Shown: one piece after another, positions 1 through 8,975 of the stretch | How the letters are laid out: the number at the start of each line of letters is the position of its first letter | How positions within the stretch are numbered: the first letter of the stretch is position 1 | Assembly: GCF_002288825.1 (NCBI RefSeq) | Contig: NZ_NSLI01000001.1 | Location: forward strand, 434,001 to 498,000 | Length of the DNA: 64,000 bases | From: Sphingomonas lenta | GTDB lineage: Bacteria > Pseudomonadota > Alphaproteobacteria > Sphingomonadales > Sphingomonadaceae | Direction: 5' to 3' | Notes under the pieces: generated by a model | What the model saw: only the letters and a program-made list of their open reading frames with translations | Database searches by the model: none | What the model was told of the DNA's origin: nothing | Program-made: the position numbers and the translations under genes

Positions 1-37
1 GAGCACGGATCCGGTGCAGGTGCTGCGGTATGAGTGA
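1..37 (+). CDS. lolC: LolC/LolE-family lipoprotein-releasing permease, 3' end only
   Basis: Only the last 11 codons lie in the window. Read in frame 2 they give a tail ending in DPVQVLRYE before the TGA at 35-37. A DPxxxLRYE ending is typical of the LolC/LolE permease subunit of the lipoprotein-releasing ABC transporter, and the ATPase partner lolD follows directly, as in other proteobacteria. The stop codon overlaps an ATG at position 30 that is in frame with lolD. The rest of the gene lies outside the window, so the call rests on this tail and the neighbour. Confidence 0.7.
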   Translation, partial: STDPVQVLRYE

Positions 38-48
38 CGAGATCCAAT

Positions 49-192
49 CTCCTCCCCCGCCCACGGCGGGGGAGGGGGACCAGCGCAGCTGGTGGAGGGG
101 GAACAACGGGATGCGGCATCGCGATGTACCCCCACCACCACCGGCCCAAGAGGGCCGGCGGTCCCTCTCCCCCGCTGTGAGCGGGGGAGGAG
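49..192. repeat. Palindromic repeat element, copy 1 (lolC/lolD junction)
   Basis: A 144-bp element bounded by imperfect inverted repeats of about 33 bp (left 49-81, right 160-192; about three mismatches). Its centre shares long near-identical blocks with the element at 2008-2146, including the stretches around AGCTGGTGGAGGGGGA and GCGGCATCG. It carries no gene of its own. It separates lolC from the conserved part of lolD, its length is a multiple of three, and it is open in the lolD frame. Its right end, GGGGGAGGAG, forms the Shine-Dalgarno sequence in front of the ATG at 201. It resembles a MITE or other non-autonomous palindromic repeat; no transposase is nearby. Confidence 0.85.
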
Positions 193-200
193 ATGTAGAA

Positions 201-878
201 ATGACGCCTGTCCTCCAAACCACCGCGCTCGCCCGCAGCTTCACCCAGGGCGACACCACGATCGAGGTCTTGCGCGGCGTCGACCTGGCCGTCGCGCCCG
301 GCGAGATCGTCGCCCTTCTCGGTCCGTCCGGCTCCGGCAAGTCGACGCTCCTCCAGGCCGTCGGCCTGCTCGAGGGCGGCTTCCAGGGCTCCATCCGCAT
401 CGCCGGCGATGAGGTCGCGAAGCTCGACGCCGCCCAGCGCACGGTGGTGCGCCGCGACCGGCTCGGCTTCGTTTACCAGTTCCACCACCTGCTCCCCGAC
501 TTCAACGCGACGGAGAACGTCGTGCTGCCTCAGCTCGTCCACGGCACGTCGCGCGCGGACGCGGAGGCGCGCGCCGCGTCCTTGCTCACCGCGCTCGGTC
601 TCGGACACCGCCTCACGCATCGGCCAAGCCAGCTGTCGGGCGGTGAGCAGCAGCGCGTCGCCGTCGCCCGCGCGCTCGCCAACCGGCCGACGCTGGTGCT
701 CGCCGACGAGCCGACCGGCAACCTGGACGAGCACACCGCCGACGTGGTGCTCGCCGAGTTCCTCCGCCTCGTGCGTGAAGAGGGCTCGGCCGCGCTCGTC
801 GCCACGCACAATGAGCGGCTGGCGGCCCGCATGGACCGCGTCGTCCGCTTGCACGAGGGGAGGCTGGAGCAGCTATGA
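201..878 (+). CDS. lolD: Lipoprotein-releasing system ATP-binding protein LolD
   Basis: ATPase subunit of the LolCDE-type transporter that extracts outer-membrane lipoproteins from the inner membrane and hands them to LolA. From the ATG at 201 the product is 225 aa, the usual length, with Walker [10 protein letters not shown] (41-49), Q-loop Gln at about 93, signature LSGGE (145-149) and Walker B LVLADE (165-170). A GGAGG lies 9 nt before this ATG. The frame stays open back to an ATG at 30 that overlaps the lolC stop, which would give a 282-aa form whose N-terminus is encoded by the palindromic repeat at 49-192. I prefer the 201 start because the family begins there. It overlaps the next gene by 4 nt (ATGA). 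Confidence 0.93.
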   Translation: MTPVLQTTALARSFTQGDTTIEVLRGVDLAVAPGEIVALLGPSGSGKSTLLQAVGLLEGGFQGSIRIAGDEVAKLDAAQRTVVRRDRLGFVYQFHHLLPDFNATENVVLPQLVHGTSRADAEARAASLLTALGLGHRLTHRPSQLSGGEQQRVAVARALANRPTLVLADEPTGNLDEHTADVVLAEFLRLVREEGSAALVATHNERLAARMDRVVRLHEGRLEQL

Positions 879-1354
879 CCCGCATCACCGACCTGGACGT
901 CAAGGCCGCGGACGGCGGCATGGCGACGCTCGACACCTGGCGCGGCAAGGTGCTGCTGATCGTCAACACCGCGTCGAAATGCGGCTTCACGCCGCAATAT
1001 GACGGGCTCGAGCAGCTTCACCGCGACTACGGCCCGCGCGGCTTCGAGGTGCTGGCCTTCCCTTGCAACCAGTTCGGCGGGCAGGAACCGGGCGACGCCG
1101 CCGAGATCGCCAACTTCTGCGCGATGGTGTACGACGTGACCTTCCCCGTCTTCGCCAAGGTCGACGTCAACGGCCCCAAGGCCGACCCGCTGTTCGAACG
1201 CCTGAAGGCCGAGGCGCCCGGCCTGCTCGGCAGCAAAGCGATCAAGTGGAACTTCACCAAGTTCCTCGTCGACCGCGAGGGCAGGGCGGTGAAGCGCTAC
1301 GCGCCGCAGACCCGGCCCGACGACATCCGCAAGAATATAGAAGCGCTCCTCTGA
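875..1354 (+). CDS. Glutathione peroxidase family (thiol peroxidase)
   Basis: 159-aa protein of the bacterial GPx/BtuE family, which reduces peroxides in the cytoplasm, usually with thioredoxin as donor. The catalytic-site pieces are visible: the peroxidatic residue is Cys36 in [10 protein letters not shown] (cysteine, not selenocysteine), Gln70 in NQFGGQEPG and Trp in the [10 protein letters not shown] block near residue 128. A further Cys64 in AFPCNQFGG is the resolving-type position. It starts inside the lolD stop codon (ATGA), so it is probably translationally coupled to lolD; the pairing of the two functions looks incidental. It ends at a hairpin shared with the convergent downstream gene. 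Confidence 0.92.
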   Translation: MTRITDLDVKAADGGMATLDTWRGKVLLIVNTASKCGFTPQYDGLEQLHRDYGPRGFEVLAFPCNQFGGQEPGDAAEIANFCAMVYDVTFPVFAKVDVNGPKADPLFERLKAEAPGLLGSKAIKWNFTKFLVDREGRAVKRYAPQTRPDDIRKNIEALL

Positions 1355-1379
1355 TCCTCCCTACGAAGCGGGGAGGATC
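1353..1379. terminator. Hairpin between convergent genes
   Basis: A 9-bp perfect stem (GATCCTCCC at 1353-1361 with GGGAGGATC at 1371-1379) spans the gap between the stop of the glutathione peroxidase gene and the stop of the convergent HdeD-like gene. There is no clear U-tract, so its role as a two-way terminator is inferred from position. Confidence 0.5.
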
Positions 1380-1956
1380 AGGAAAGTGAAAACGCCGGCG
1401 CGCCCTTCTTGTGCGCCAGCGCCGACGCGATAGCCGTCACGCCCCCGAACAGCAGCGTCAGCCCCAGCACATAGCCCGGCAACGTCGCCGCCGAGAGCGG
1501 GAACGTCGCCAGGATAAACACGGCGATGATGATGTTGAGCACGCCCAGCAGGATCATCGCCGCGCGGTGGTGTCGGTGGCGCACCCCCCAGACGATCTCC
1601 ATCACGCCGCGCACGACCAGCCACGCTGCGATCAGCAGCGTCAGCGAGACCGCGCCCGATACGGGCCGGAAGATCGTCAGCAGCCCCGCGACGATCGACA
1701 GCACGCCGAGCACGATCGAGTAGAGCCGGTGATGGTGCCCCTTGGTGAAAACGCCCGCGACCAGCGAGAACACGCCCGTCACCACCAGCATCACGCCCAC
1801 CGTCAGCACCGCCGCGAACGTCGCCGAGAAGGGCGTGAAGAAGGCGAAAAGCCCCAGCACCGTCGAGATCACGCCATAGGCCAGGATCCACGCCCAACCC
1901 GCGCCCGCCCTGGGCGTCCCGCCCGCGGTCACGTCCTCGCTGCGCACATCCGTCAT
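1378..1956 (-). CDS. HdeD/DUF308-family membrane protein
   Basis: 192-aa protein with about six hydrophobic segments arranged as three helical-hairpin repeats, separated by short basic or His-rich loops (TKGHHHR, GVRHRHHR). This layout matches the HdeD/DUF308 family of small inner-membrane proteins; E. coli HdeD is linked to acid resistance, but the molecular function is unknown. It is transcribed away from dnaE, with the palindromic repeat at 2008-2146 in the shared upstream region, and ends against the glutathione peroxidase gene. No catalytic motif is visible. The family call is firm; the role is not established. Confidence 0.8.
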   Translation of the reverse strand: MTDVRSEDVTAGGTPRAGAGWAWILAYGVISTVLGLFAFFTPFSATFAAVLTVGVMLVVTGVFSLVAGVFTKGHHHRLYSIVLGVLSIVAGLLTIFRPVSGAVSLTLLIAAWLVVRGVMEIVWGVRHRHHRAAMILLGVLNIIIAVFILATFPLSAATLPGYVLGLTLLFGGVTAIASALAHKKGAPAFSLS

Positions 1957-2007
1957 CGCACGACACTCCCATTTACATACGACGGCAACGGAGCGATCCG
2001 CCCCTAG

Positions 2008-2146
2008 TTCCTCCCCCGCTCACAGCGGGGGAGGGGGACCAGCGAAGCTGGTGGAGGGGGAGCTACGGGATGCGGCATCGTGATGTACCCCCACCACCAC
2101 GCCTTACGGGCGCGGTCCCCCTCCCCCGCCGTGGGCGGGGGAGGAA
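2008..2146. repeat. Palindromic repeat element, copy 2 (upstream of dnaE)
   Basis: A 139-bp element with terminal inverted repeats of about 33 bp (2008-2040 and 2114-2146, two mismatches), closely matching copy 1 at 49-192 in ends and centre. It fills most of the intergenic region between the HdeD-like gene and dnaE. No ORF inside it is convincing. Any promoters for the two divergent genes must lie within or beside it; an AT-richer patch with TTATCCACAG lies just after it at about 2175. Confidence 0.85.
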
Positions 2147-2227
2147 TAAGGATCACATCCGAATAGCCTACACTTATCCACAGCCCCACGATTGCCAGAA
2201 TCGGACGCCGCCGGGCATGATCCCTCC

Positions 2228-5200
2228 ATGCATTCCGGATTCGTGCCGCTCCGCATCTTCTCGTCCTACACGATGCTGGACGGCGCGATCGATCCGAAGG
2301 CGATCGTCACCCGCGCGCGCGAGCTGAAATTCCCCGCGGTCGCGCTCACCGACCGGAACGGCCTTTACGCCGCCATGGCCTTCTCGGAGGCCGCGAAGAA
2401 GGGCGGGGTGCAGCCGATCGTCGGCGCGATGCTGGGCGTATGCCGCCCCGACATGCCCGACGGTGTCGAGCGCCCGCTCGACTGGCTCGCGCTCTACGCG
2501 CAGGATGCGCAGGGCTACGACAACCTCTGCGCGCTCGTGTCGATGGCGCACCTCGACCGCCCGATCGAGCGGGAGGCGCATGTCGAGGTCGACGCGCTGG
2601 AGGGCCGCACCGACGGCCTGATCGCGCTGACTGCCGACGGGGAGGGCGGCCTCGCGCGGCTGTTCGCCGAAGGGCAGCCCGACCGCGCGCGCCTCTACTG
2701 CGACCGGCTGGAGGCGCTGTTCCCCGACCGGCTCTACATCGAGCTTTCCCGCCGCGACGATCCCGTCGAGCTGGCGGCGGAGGAGGCGTTGATCGCGCTC
2801 GCCTATGAGCGGAACCTGCCGCTCGTCGCCACCAACCCCAGCTGCTTCGCCACCAGCGACTTCAGCGACGCGCACGACGCCATGCTCTGCATCGCGCAGT
2901 CGAGCTATGTCGAGGCCGACGACCGCCGCCGCACCTGCCGCCACGCCTGGATGAAGCCCGCGGCCGAGATGGCCGAGCTGTTCGCCGATTTGCCCGAAGC
3001 GATCGCCAACACGCTCGTCGTCGCCCAGCGCTGCGCGGTGATGGCACCCAGCCGCAAGCCGATCCTGCCGAGCCTGGCGGGCGACCGCGACGGCGAGTCC
3101 GAAATGCTCCGCCGCGACGCGCGGGCAGGGCTGGAAGCGCGGCTCGACCGGATCGAACAACTCGGCAAACTCCCTCTCCCCTCCGGGGAGAGGGTCGGGG
3201 AGAGGGGCAGTTCAGGCGCTTCGGACTCCGATACTTCCCCTCTCCCAACCTCGCCTTCGGCTCGGCCACTCTCTCCCCGGAGGGGAGAGGGAGATGGCTG
3301 GCGCACCCCCTACCGAGCCCGGCTCGAGTTCGAACTCGACGTCATCATCCAGATGGGCTTCCCCGGCTATTTCCTGATCGTCGCCGACTTCATCAAATGG
3401 GCCAAGGACCACGATATTCCCGTCGGCCCCGGCCGCGGCTCGGGCGCGGGCTCGGTCGTCGCCTGGGCGCTCACCATCACCGACCTCGACCCGCTCGCGC
3501 TCGGCCTGCTCTTCGAGCGCTTCCTCAACCCCGAGCGCGTATCGATGCCCGATTTCGACATCGATTTCTGCGAAACGCGGCGCGGCGAGGTGATCCGCTA
3601 CGTCCAGGAGAAGTACGGCCGCGAGCAGGTCGCGCAGATCATCACCTTCGGTAAGCTCAAGGCGCGCGCCGTGCTCAAGGATACTGGCCGCGTGCTCCAG
3701 ATGAGCTACGGCCAGGTCGACCGGCTCGCGAAGCTCGTCCCCAACCACCCGACCGACCCTTGGACGCTCGACCGCGCGCTGAACGGCGTGCCCGAGCTCG
3801 CGCGCGAGTACGCCAACGACAATCAGGTCCGCCACCTGCTCGACCTCGCGCGCAAGCTGGAAGGCCTGCCGCGCCACAGCTCGACGCACGCCGCCGGCGT
3901 GGTGATCGGCGACCGCCCGCTGAACCAGCTCGTCCCGCTCTACCGCGACCCGCGCTCCGACATGCCCGTGACGCAGTTCGACATGAAGTATGTCGAGGGC
4001 GCGGGTCTGGTGAAGTTCGACTTCCTCGGCCTGAAGACGCTGTCGGTCCTCAAGAAAGCGCTGCAACTGCTTGAGAAGCGAGGGATCAGCGTCGATCTCG
4101 AAGCGCTGACCTGGGACGATCCAGAGGTCTATAAACTCCTCCAGCGCGGCGAGACAGTGGGCGTATTCCAGCTTGAATCGGAAGGGATGCGCCGCACGCT
4201 CTCCGCCGTCCGCCCGACCAACTTCGGCGACATCATCGCGCTCGTCTCGCTCTACCGTCCGGGTCCGATGGACAACATCCCGAGCTTCGGCCGCCGTAAG
4301 CTGGGCACGGAGCCGATCGAGTACCCGCATCCGCTGCTCGAACCGATCCTGGCCGAAACCTACGGCATCTTCGTCTACCAAGAACAGGTGATGCAGGCCG
4401 CGCAGGTGCTGGCGGGCTACTCGCTGGGCGGCGCCGACCTGCTCCGCCGCGCCATGGGCAAGAAGATCAAGGCGGAGATGGACGCCCAGCGCGCCACCTT
4501 CGTCGAGGGCTGCGCCAAGACCAACAAGATCCCCGCCGCCAAGGCGAACGCGCTGTTCGACTTGATCGACAAGTTCGCGGGCTATGGTTTCAACAAAAGT
4601 CACGCCGCCGCCTACGCGCTGCTCGCCTACCAGACTGCGTGGCTCAAAGCGCATCACCCGCACGAATTCTACGCCGCGTCAATGTGTTACGACATGGCGC
4701 TCACGGACAAGCTGAGTATTTTCGTCGAGGACGCCCGCCGCCTCGGAGTCACTATCTGCGGCCCCGACATCAACCTTTCCGGGGCCGAGTTCGACGTCCA
4801 GCCCACGTCGGAAAACGACGGCGTCGCAGTACGTTACGCTCTGGCCGCCCTCAAATCCGTCGGCGAAGGCGCCATGGAGAAGCTGGTCGAGGAGCGTAGT
4901 TTACGCGGCACCTTCGCCAACATCGACGACCTAGCCACCCGCGTCGACCCGCGCCTCCTCAACAAGCGCCAGCTGGAAACGCTTGCCGCCGCGGGGGCCT
5001 TTGACGGCCTGGAGCCGAACCGCGCCGCCGTCCACGCCTGTGCCGACACGATCCTCGCCGTGGCGGCCTCGACGCACCACGCGAAGACGAGCGGGCAGGG
5101 CGGCCTGTTCGGCGACGGCGGCGGTGCCAGCGAGGCGATCAGGCTGCCCGCCGACGCCCGCTGGTCGCTTGCAGAGCGTATGGAGCAGGAGAAGGAGGCG

Positions 5201-5839
5201 TTCGGCTTCTACTTCTCCGCCCACCCCGTTGACCGTCACGCGCACCTGGCGAAGATGCACGGCGCGCGCAGCTACGCCGCCCTATCTGAACTTCATGTTC
5301 CCGACGACGGCACTCGCGCCGGGGCGACCATGGCCGTGCTCGTCGAGGAGGCGCGCTACCGCACCTCCGCCCGCGGCAAGCGCTACCTTATGGCGCAGCT
5401 CTCCGACAGCACGGGCCAGTTCATGGCTACCTGCTTCGACGAGCAGGTCTCGAAGGACCTAGAGGCCGCCGCCAAGGAGGGCGGTTGCGCGCTCCTAACC
5501 GTCGAGCTCGACCGCCGCCCCGGCGAGGAGTCTCCCCGCGTTTCGGTGAAGCGCGTCCAGCCGTTCGACACACTCGCCACCTCCGCGCGCTTCTGCATGG
5601 AGGCGGTGGTCACCCATCCCGCCGCCTTCGTCGGGCTCGCCGAGCTGCTCCGGCATAACCGCAACGCCCGCGGCGAAGTGCGCGTCACGGTGCGCTACCC
5701 CGACGGTGCGGAGGCGCGGCTGCTGCTCGGCCGCGACTTCCTGCTCGACGCGGAGCTTGCGGGCCGCATCGAGACGTTGCACGGTGTCGCCTCGGTCGAG
5801 CTCCGGAACAGCGAAACGCGGCTGGCGCTCGTCGGCTAA
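2228..5839 (+). CDS. dnaE: DNA polymerase III alpha subunit DnaE (with in-frame repeat insertion)
   Basis: Replicative polymerase subunit. The order is an N-terminal PHP domain beginning GFVPLRIFSSYTMLDG, then the C-family polymerase core with GPGRGSGAGS and the acidic motif PDFDIDF (two catalytic Asp) and a third Asp in VKFDFLGLKTL. Next come helix-hairpin-helix DNA-binding and OB-fold regions. From the ATG at 2228 it is 1203 aa, about 40 longer than usual. The excess is a palindromic repeat at 3170-3293, translated as a Pro/Ser/Gly/Arg-rich insert between the PHP domain and the polymerase core. A TTG at 2192 could add 12 residues, but family N-termini match the ATG. Neither start has a strong Shine-Dalgarno sequence. 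Confidence 0.96.
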   Translation: MHSGFVPLRIFSSYTMLDGAIDPKAIVTRARELKFPAVALTDRNGLYAAMAFSEAAKKGGVQPIVGAMLGVCRPDMPDGVERPLDWLALYAQDAQGYDNLCALVSMAHLDRPIEREAHVEVDALEGRTDGLIALTADGEGGLARLFAEGQPDRARLYCDRLEALFPDRLYIELSRRDDPVELAAEEALIALAYERNLPLVATNPSCFATSDFSDAHDAMLCIAQSSYVEADDRRRTCRHAWMKPAAEMAELFADLPEAIANTLVVAQRCAVMAPSRKPILPSLAGDRDGESEMLRRDARAGLEARLDRIEQLGKLPLPSGERVGERGSSGASDSDTSPLPTSPSARPLSPRRGEGDGWRTPYRARLEFELDVIIQMGFPGYFLIVADFIKWAKDHDIPVGPGRGSGAGSVVAWALTITDLDPLALGLLFERFLNPERVSMPDFDIDFCETRRGEVIRYVQEKYGREQVAQIITFGKLKARAVLKDTGRVLQMSYGQVDRLAKLVPNHPTDPWTLDRALNGVPELAREYANDNQVRHLLDLARKLEGLPRHSSTHAAGVVIGDRPLNQLVPLYRDPRSDMPVTQFDMKYVEGAGLVKFDFLGLKTLSVLKKALQLLEKRGISVDLEALTWDDPEVYKLLQRGETVGVFQLESEGMRRTLSAVRPTNFGDIIALVSLYRPGPMDNIPSFGRRKLGTEPIEYPHPLLEPILAETYGIFVYQEQVMQAAQVLAGYSLGGADLLRRAMGKKIKAEMDAQRATFVEGCAKTNKIPAAKANALFDLIDKFAGYGFNKSHAAAYALLAYQTAWLKAHHPHEFYAASMCYDMALTDKLSIFVEDARRLGVTICGPDINLSGAEFDVQPTSENDGVAVRYALAALKSVGEGAMEKLVEERSLRGTFANIDDLATRVDPRLLNKRQLETLAAAGAFDGLEPNRAAVHACADTILAVAASTHHAKTSGQGGLFGDGGGASEAIRLPADARWSLAERMEQEKEAFGFYFSAHPVDRHAHLAKMHGARSYAALSELHVPDDGTRAGATMAVLVEEARYRTSARGKRYLMAQLSDSTGQFMATCFDEQVSKDLEAAAKEGGCALLTVELDRRPGEESPRVSVKRVQPFDTLATSARFCMEAVVTHPAAFVGLAELLRHNRNARGEVRVTVRYPDGAEARLLLGRDFLLDAELAGRIETLHGVASVELRNSETRLALVG
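3170..3293. repeat. Palindromic repeat inserted in frame within dnaE
   Basis: A 124-bp element with perfect 23-bp terminal inverted repeats (3170-3192 and 3271-3293) and a second, inner inverted pair (GGTCGGGGAGAGGGG against CCCCTCTCCCAACC). The dnaE frame reads straight through it without a stop, giving about 42 residues that have no counterpart I know in DnaE. Immediately after it the conserved sequence resumes at YRARLEFELDVI. It is related in style (CCCTCTCCC/GGGAGAGGG ends), but not in sequence, to copies 1 and 2, and more closely to the short repeat after recA. Confidence 0.88.
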
Positions 5840-5854
5840 GCCGGGAGAGGCCAG

Positions 5855-7450
5855 TTGCTGCTAGGTGGAATGCAGGATTTCGAGCTGCGGGTACCGCGGC
5901 TCATCGACCATGCCGAGCGCGAGCACGGGACGCGCGAGATCGTGTCGCGCTGGGCCGACGGCTCGGAGACGCGGACGGACTGGGCCGGTGTCGCCAGGGA
6001 TGCGCGCAAGTTAGCGCAGGCGCTCGAGCGGCTCGGCGTCAAGCCCGGCGACCGCGTCGCGACGCTGGCGATGAACCACGCGCACCACCTCGTCGCCTGG
6101 TACGGCGTCATCGGCATGGGCGGCGTGATCCACACGATCAACCCGCGCCTGTTCGACGACCAGCTTGAATATATCGCCAACCACGCCGAGGATCGCGTCC
6201 TCTTCTACGACCGCATGTTCCAGCCCATCGTCGACCGCCTGCGCGACCGCTGGACGACGATCGAGCGCTACGTCGTCATGGACGGCGAGGGTGAGGACTC
6301 CTTACGCGCGCTGATCGACGCCGAGGACGGGAACTACGCCTGGGTCGAAGGGCCGGAGCGCGACCCGTGCATGCTCTGCTATACCAGCGGCACGACGGGC
6401 AATCCGAAGGGCGTACTCTACACGCACCGCTCCAGCCTGATCCACGCCATGGCGGAGGTGCAGCCCTCGGTCTTCGACCTCAGCTGCCGCTCGGTCGTGA
6501 TGCCGATCGTGCCCATGTTCCACGCCGCCGCCTGGGGCCTGCCCTTCGCCGCGCCGCTCGCGGGCTGTAAGGTCGTCATGTCGGCGGTGAACGAGCCCAA
6601 GGTGATCTGCGAGCTGATGAACCGCGAGCGCGTGACGCATTCGGCGGGCGTGCCCACCGTCTGGCTCGGCATGTTCCAGTACATGGACGCGACCGGCGAC
6701 CAGCCGGAGCACCTGAAGCTCGTCACCATCGGCGGCTCCGCGGCCCCGCGCGCGATGATCGAGCGGATCATGCGGATGGGCATGCGCGTCAACCATGCCT
6801 GGGGCATGACGGAAACGTCGCCGATCGGCACCATGGGTGCGCCGCCGGTGAACTGGGACGAGATGACGTTCGAGGAGCAGGTCGACGAGGTCACGCGTCA
6901 AGGCCGCGTGCCGTTCGGCGTCGAACTGCGGGTCGTCGACGACGAGGACCGGGTGCAACCGCGCGACGGGCAGTCCAGCGGCCGCCTTCAGATCCGGGGC
7001 CCCTGGGTGGTCAGCCGCTACTTCAAGGCGGACGCGGACGCGGTGGACGCGGACAACTGGTTCGACACGGGCGACGTCGCCGTGCTCCACCCGGACGGCA
7101 CCATGCAGATCACCGACCGCGCCAAGGACGTGATCAAGTCGGGCGGCGAGTGGATCAGCTCCGTCGAGCTGGAGAACGCCGCGGTCGGCTGTCCCGGCGT
7201 GGCGGAGGCTGCCGCGATCGGGGTGTATCACCCCCGCTGGGAAGAACGCCCGCTGCTGCTGGTCGTGCGTAAGCCCGGCGCGGAGGTCACCGCGCACGAG
7301 ATTACGGCGCATCTGGCGCAGCACGTCGCCAAGTGGTGGCTGCCGGACGAGATCGTGTTCGTGGACGAGTTGCCGCATACCGCGACGGGCAAGCTGCTAA
7401 AGACGGCGCTCAGGGAGCGGTACAAAGACTATCGGTTGGCGGCGGCTTAG
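5855..7450 (+). CDS. Acyl-CoA synthetase (fatty-acid--CoA ligase family)
   Basis: 531-aa member of the ANL superfamily, which activates a carboxylic acid as acyl-AMP and transfers it to CoA. Visible motifs are the P-loop-like [12 protein letters not shown] near residue 177, the A5-type GMTETSP, and the hinge and catalytic segment [10 protein letters not shown]...[17 protein letters not shown]. The C-terminal catalytic Lys lies in TATGKLLKT. The opening [20 protein letters not shown] resembles medium/long-chain ligases of the AlkK type. The TTG at 5855 has GGAGAGG at about 7 nt; the in-frame ATG at 5870 is the alternative. The exact substrate cannot be read from sequence, so no symbol is given. 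Confidence 0.9.
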   Translation: MLLGGMQDFELRVPRLIDHAEREHGTREIVSRWADGSETRTDWAGVARDARKLAQALERLGVKPGDRVATLAMNHAHHLVAWYGVIGMGGVIHTINPRLFDDQLEYIANHAEDRVLFYDRMFQPIVDRLRDRWTTIERYVVMDGEGEDSLRALIDAEDGNYAWVEGPERDPCMLCYTSGTTGNPKGVLYTHRSSLIHAMAEVQPSVFDLSCRSVVMPIVPMFHAAAWGLPFAAPLAGCKVVMSAVNEPKVICELMNRERVTHSAGVPTVWLGMFQYMDATGDQPEHLKLVTIGGSAAPRAMIERIMRMGMRVNHAWGMTETSPIGTMGAPPVNWDEMTFEEQVDEVTRQGRVPFGVELRVVDDEDRVQPRDGQSSGRLQIRGPWVVSRYFKADADAVDADNWFDTGDVAVLHPDGTMQITDRAKDVIKSGGEWISSVELENAAVGCPGVAEAAAIGVYHPRWEERPLLLVVRKPGAEVTAHEITAHLAQHVAKWWLPDEIVFVDELPHTATGKLLKTALRERYKDYRLAAA

Positions 7451-7477
7451 GGCCGCTCGTCCTCGGTTCCTCAACTC

Positions 7478-7581
7478 GTCACCCCGGGCTTGACCCGGGG
7501 TCCACGCGCGGCACGCTCGTTCGTAATGGTGCTCTCGGACAAGCCGACGCGCATGGATGCCGGATCAAGTCCGGCATGACG
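7478..7581. repeat. Intergenic palindromic repeat (CCCCGGGCTTGACCCGGGG type)
   Basis: The left arm is CGTCACCCCGGGCTTGACCCGGGGTCCA and the right arm TGGATGCCGGATCAAGTCCGGCATGACG. Both are themselves palindromic and pair with each other imperfectly (GTCA...TCCA against TGGA...TGAC). This is the layout of the dispersed intergenic repeat common in sphingomonads and relatives. It sits between the acyl-CoA ligase gene and a convergent small gene, where it could act as a terminator. It is unrelated in sequence to the lolD and dnaE elements. Confidence 0.8.
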
Positions 7582-7603
7582 GTAAGGCGGATAGCGCTGA
7601 GCG

Positions 7604-7795
7604 TCAGCGCCCGTCCTTGCTCATATCCCCCGGCTCGCCCTCCAGGTCCGGCGCGGCGTGGTTGCCGTAGCCGGCGCCCGCGTCTTCGCTCGGCTCGGCG
7701 CCGGTCGCCGCGCCCGAACCCGCGCCCTCGCGGTCGGCGTCGTTGGGGCTGAGGGGCTGGGCGGCGGGGTCGGGCAGGTCTCGCTTGTCGGTCAT
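7604..7795 (-). CDS. Small acidic hypothetical protein
   Basis: 63-aa protein rich in Asp, Glu, Gly, Ala and Pro, with no hydrophobic segment and no known motif; it is probably disordered. It begins MTDKRDLPDPAAQPLSPNDA and ends GEPGDMSKDGR. The start has a good Shine-Dalgarno (AAAGGAA about 6 nt before ATG on the minus strand). The upstream gap to the radical SAM gene is only 50 nt, so it may lie in the same transcript. I do not recognise the family. The good ribosome-binding site and clean position between genes are the reasons for calling it real. Confidence 0.6.
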   Translation of the reverse strand: MTDKRDLPDPAAQPLSPNDADREGAGSGAATGAEPSEDAGAGYGNHAAPDLEGEPGDMSKDGR

Positions 7796-7845
7796 GCGTC
7801 GTTCCTTTCAGCCCAGACAACGGCCGGACGCCCACCCCGGTTGCC

Positions 7846-8919
7846 TCAGTCGAACAGCTCGCCTTGCGAGCCCCGCGGCGGCCGGAACAGGTCGGAGCGC
7901 AACCCGATCCGCGCCCCGTCCAGCCCGTGCTTGCGCGCCGCCAGCCGGAACCGTGCCCGGAACAGATCAGCCCAGGGCCCCGAACCCTGCATGCGCGTGA
8001 AGAAGTTCGGATCGTTGTCGCGCCCGCCCCGGATCGACTGGACCATCGACATCACCTTGCCGGCCCGCTCGGGGAAGTGCTCGTCCAGCCAGGCGCGGAA
8101 CAGCGGCGCGACCTCCCAAGGCAACCGCACGGGGATGTAGCCCACCGCGGTCGCGCCCGCCTCCGCCGCGCGCGCGACTAGCGCCTCCATCTCGCCGTCG
8201 GTGATCGCCGGGATCACCGGCGAGATCGACACGTACACCGGCAAGCCTGCCTCGGCGAGCTTGCGTACCGCGAGCAGCCGCCGCTCGGGGTGCGGAGCAC
8301 GCGGCTCGACGGTCATCGCCACCTTGGGATCGAGCGACGTCACCGACACGGCGACCGCCGCCAAGCCGTCGCGCGCCATCGGCCCGAGCAGGTCGAGGTC
8401 GCGCACCACGCGGTCTGACTTGGTCGTGATCGTCAGCGGGTGGCGGCACTCCGCCAGAACCTCGACGACCGATCGCGTGATCCGCCACTCGCGCTCGATC
8501 GGCTGGTACGGGTCGGTGTTCGTCCCCAGCGCGATCGGCGCGACCTGATAACCGGGCTTGGCGAGCTCGGCGCGCAGCAGAGCGGCGGCGGCGGGCTTAG
8601 CGAACAGCCGGCTCTCGAAATCCAGCCCCGGCGAGAGATCATGGAACGCGTGGCTCGGCCGCGCGAAGCAGTAGATGCAGCCGTGCTCGCACCCGCGATA
8701 CGGGTTGACCGATCGGTCGAACGGCACGTCGGGCGACCGGTTGCGGCTGATGATCGTCTTGGGATGCTCGACGGTCACCATCGTCCGGAGAGGGGGTGGA
8801 GCGCCGTCCAGCGCCTCGCGCGCGTCGAGCCAATCCCCGTCCGCTTGCGTGTGCGGAAGGTTGCAGCGGCGGCTCTCCGCATTCAGCGTGGCCCCGCGCA
8901 CGGCCCGAGTCTTAGCCAT
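7846..8919 (-). CDS. PA0069-family radical SAM protein (SplB-like)
   Basis: 357-aa radical S-adenosylmethionine protein. The cluster-binding motif CEHGCIYC (CxxxCxxC) sits in NPYRGCEHGCIYCFARP, followed by an SPL-like core with LGTNTDPYQPIER and ITTKSDRVVRDLDLL. Such proteins are often annotated as DNA-repair photolyase-like, after spore photoproduct lyase, but the substrate of this subfamily is not established. I place the start at the ATG at 8919; an upstream in-frame ATG at 8982 would add 21 residues that overlap the divergent VOC gene. It lies head to head with that gene. Confidence 0.88.
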   Translation of the reverse strand: MAKTRAVRGATLNAESRRCNLPHTQADGDWLDAREALDGAPPPLRTMVTVEHPKTIISRNRSPDVPFDRSVNPYRGCEHGCIYCFARPSHAFHDLSPGLDFESRLFAKPAAAALLRAELAKPGYQVAPIALGTNTDPYQPIEREWRITRSVVEVLAECRHPLTITTKSDRVVRDLDLLGPMARDGLAAVAVSVTSLDPKVAMTVEPRAPHPERRLLAVRKLAEAGLPVYVSISPVIPAITDGEMEALVARAAEAGATAVGYIPVRLPWEVAPLFRAWLDEHFPERAGKVMSMVQSIRGGRDNDPNFFTRMQGSGPWADLFRARFRLAARKHGLDGARIGLRSDLFRPPRGSQGELFD

Positions 8920-8975
8920 TGACGGCAGGCTAGCGGGCGAGCCAGAACATAGCAAGAACGAGTGAGGAGGACGAT

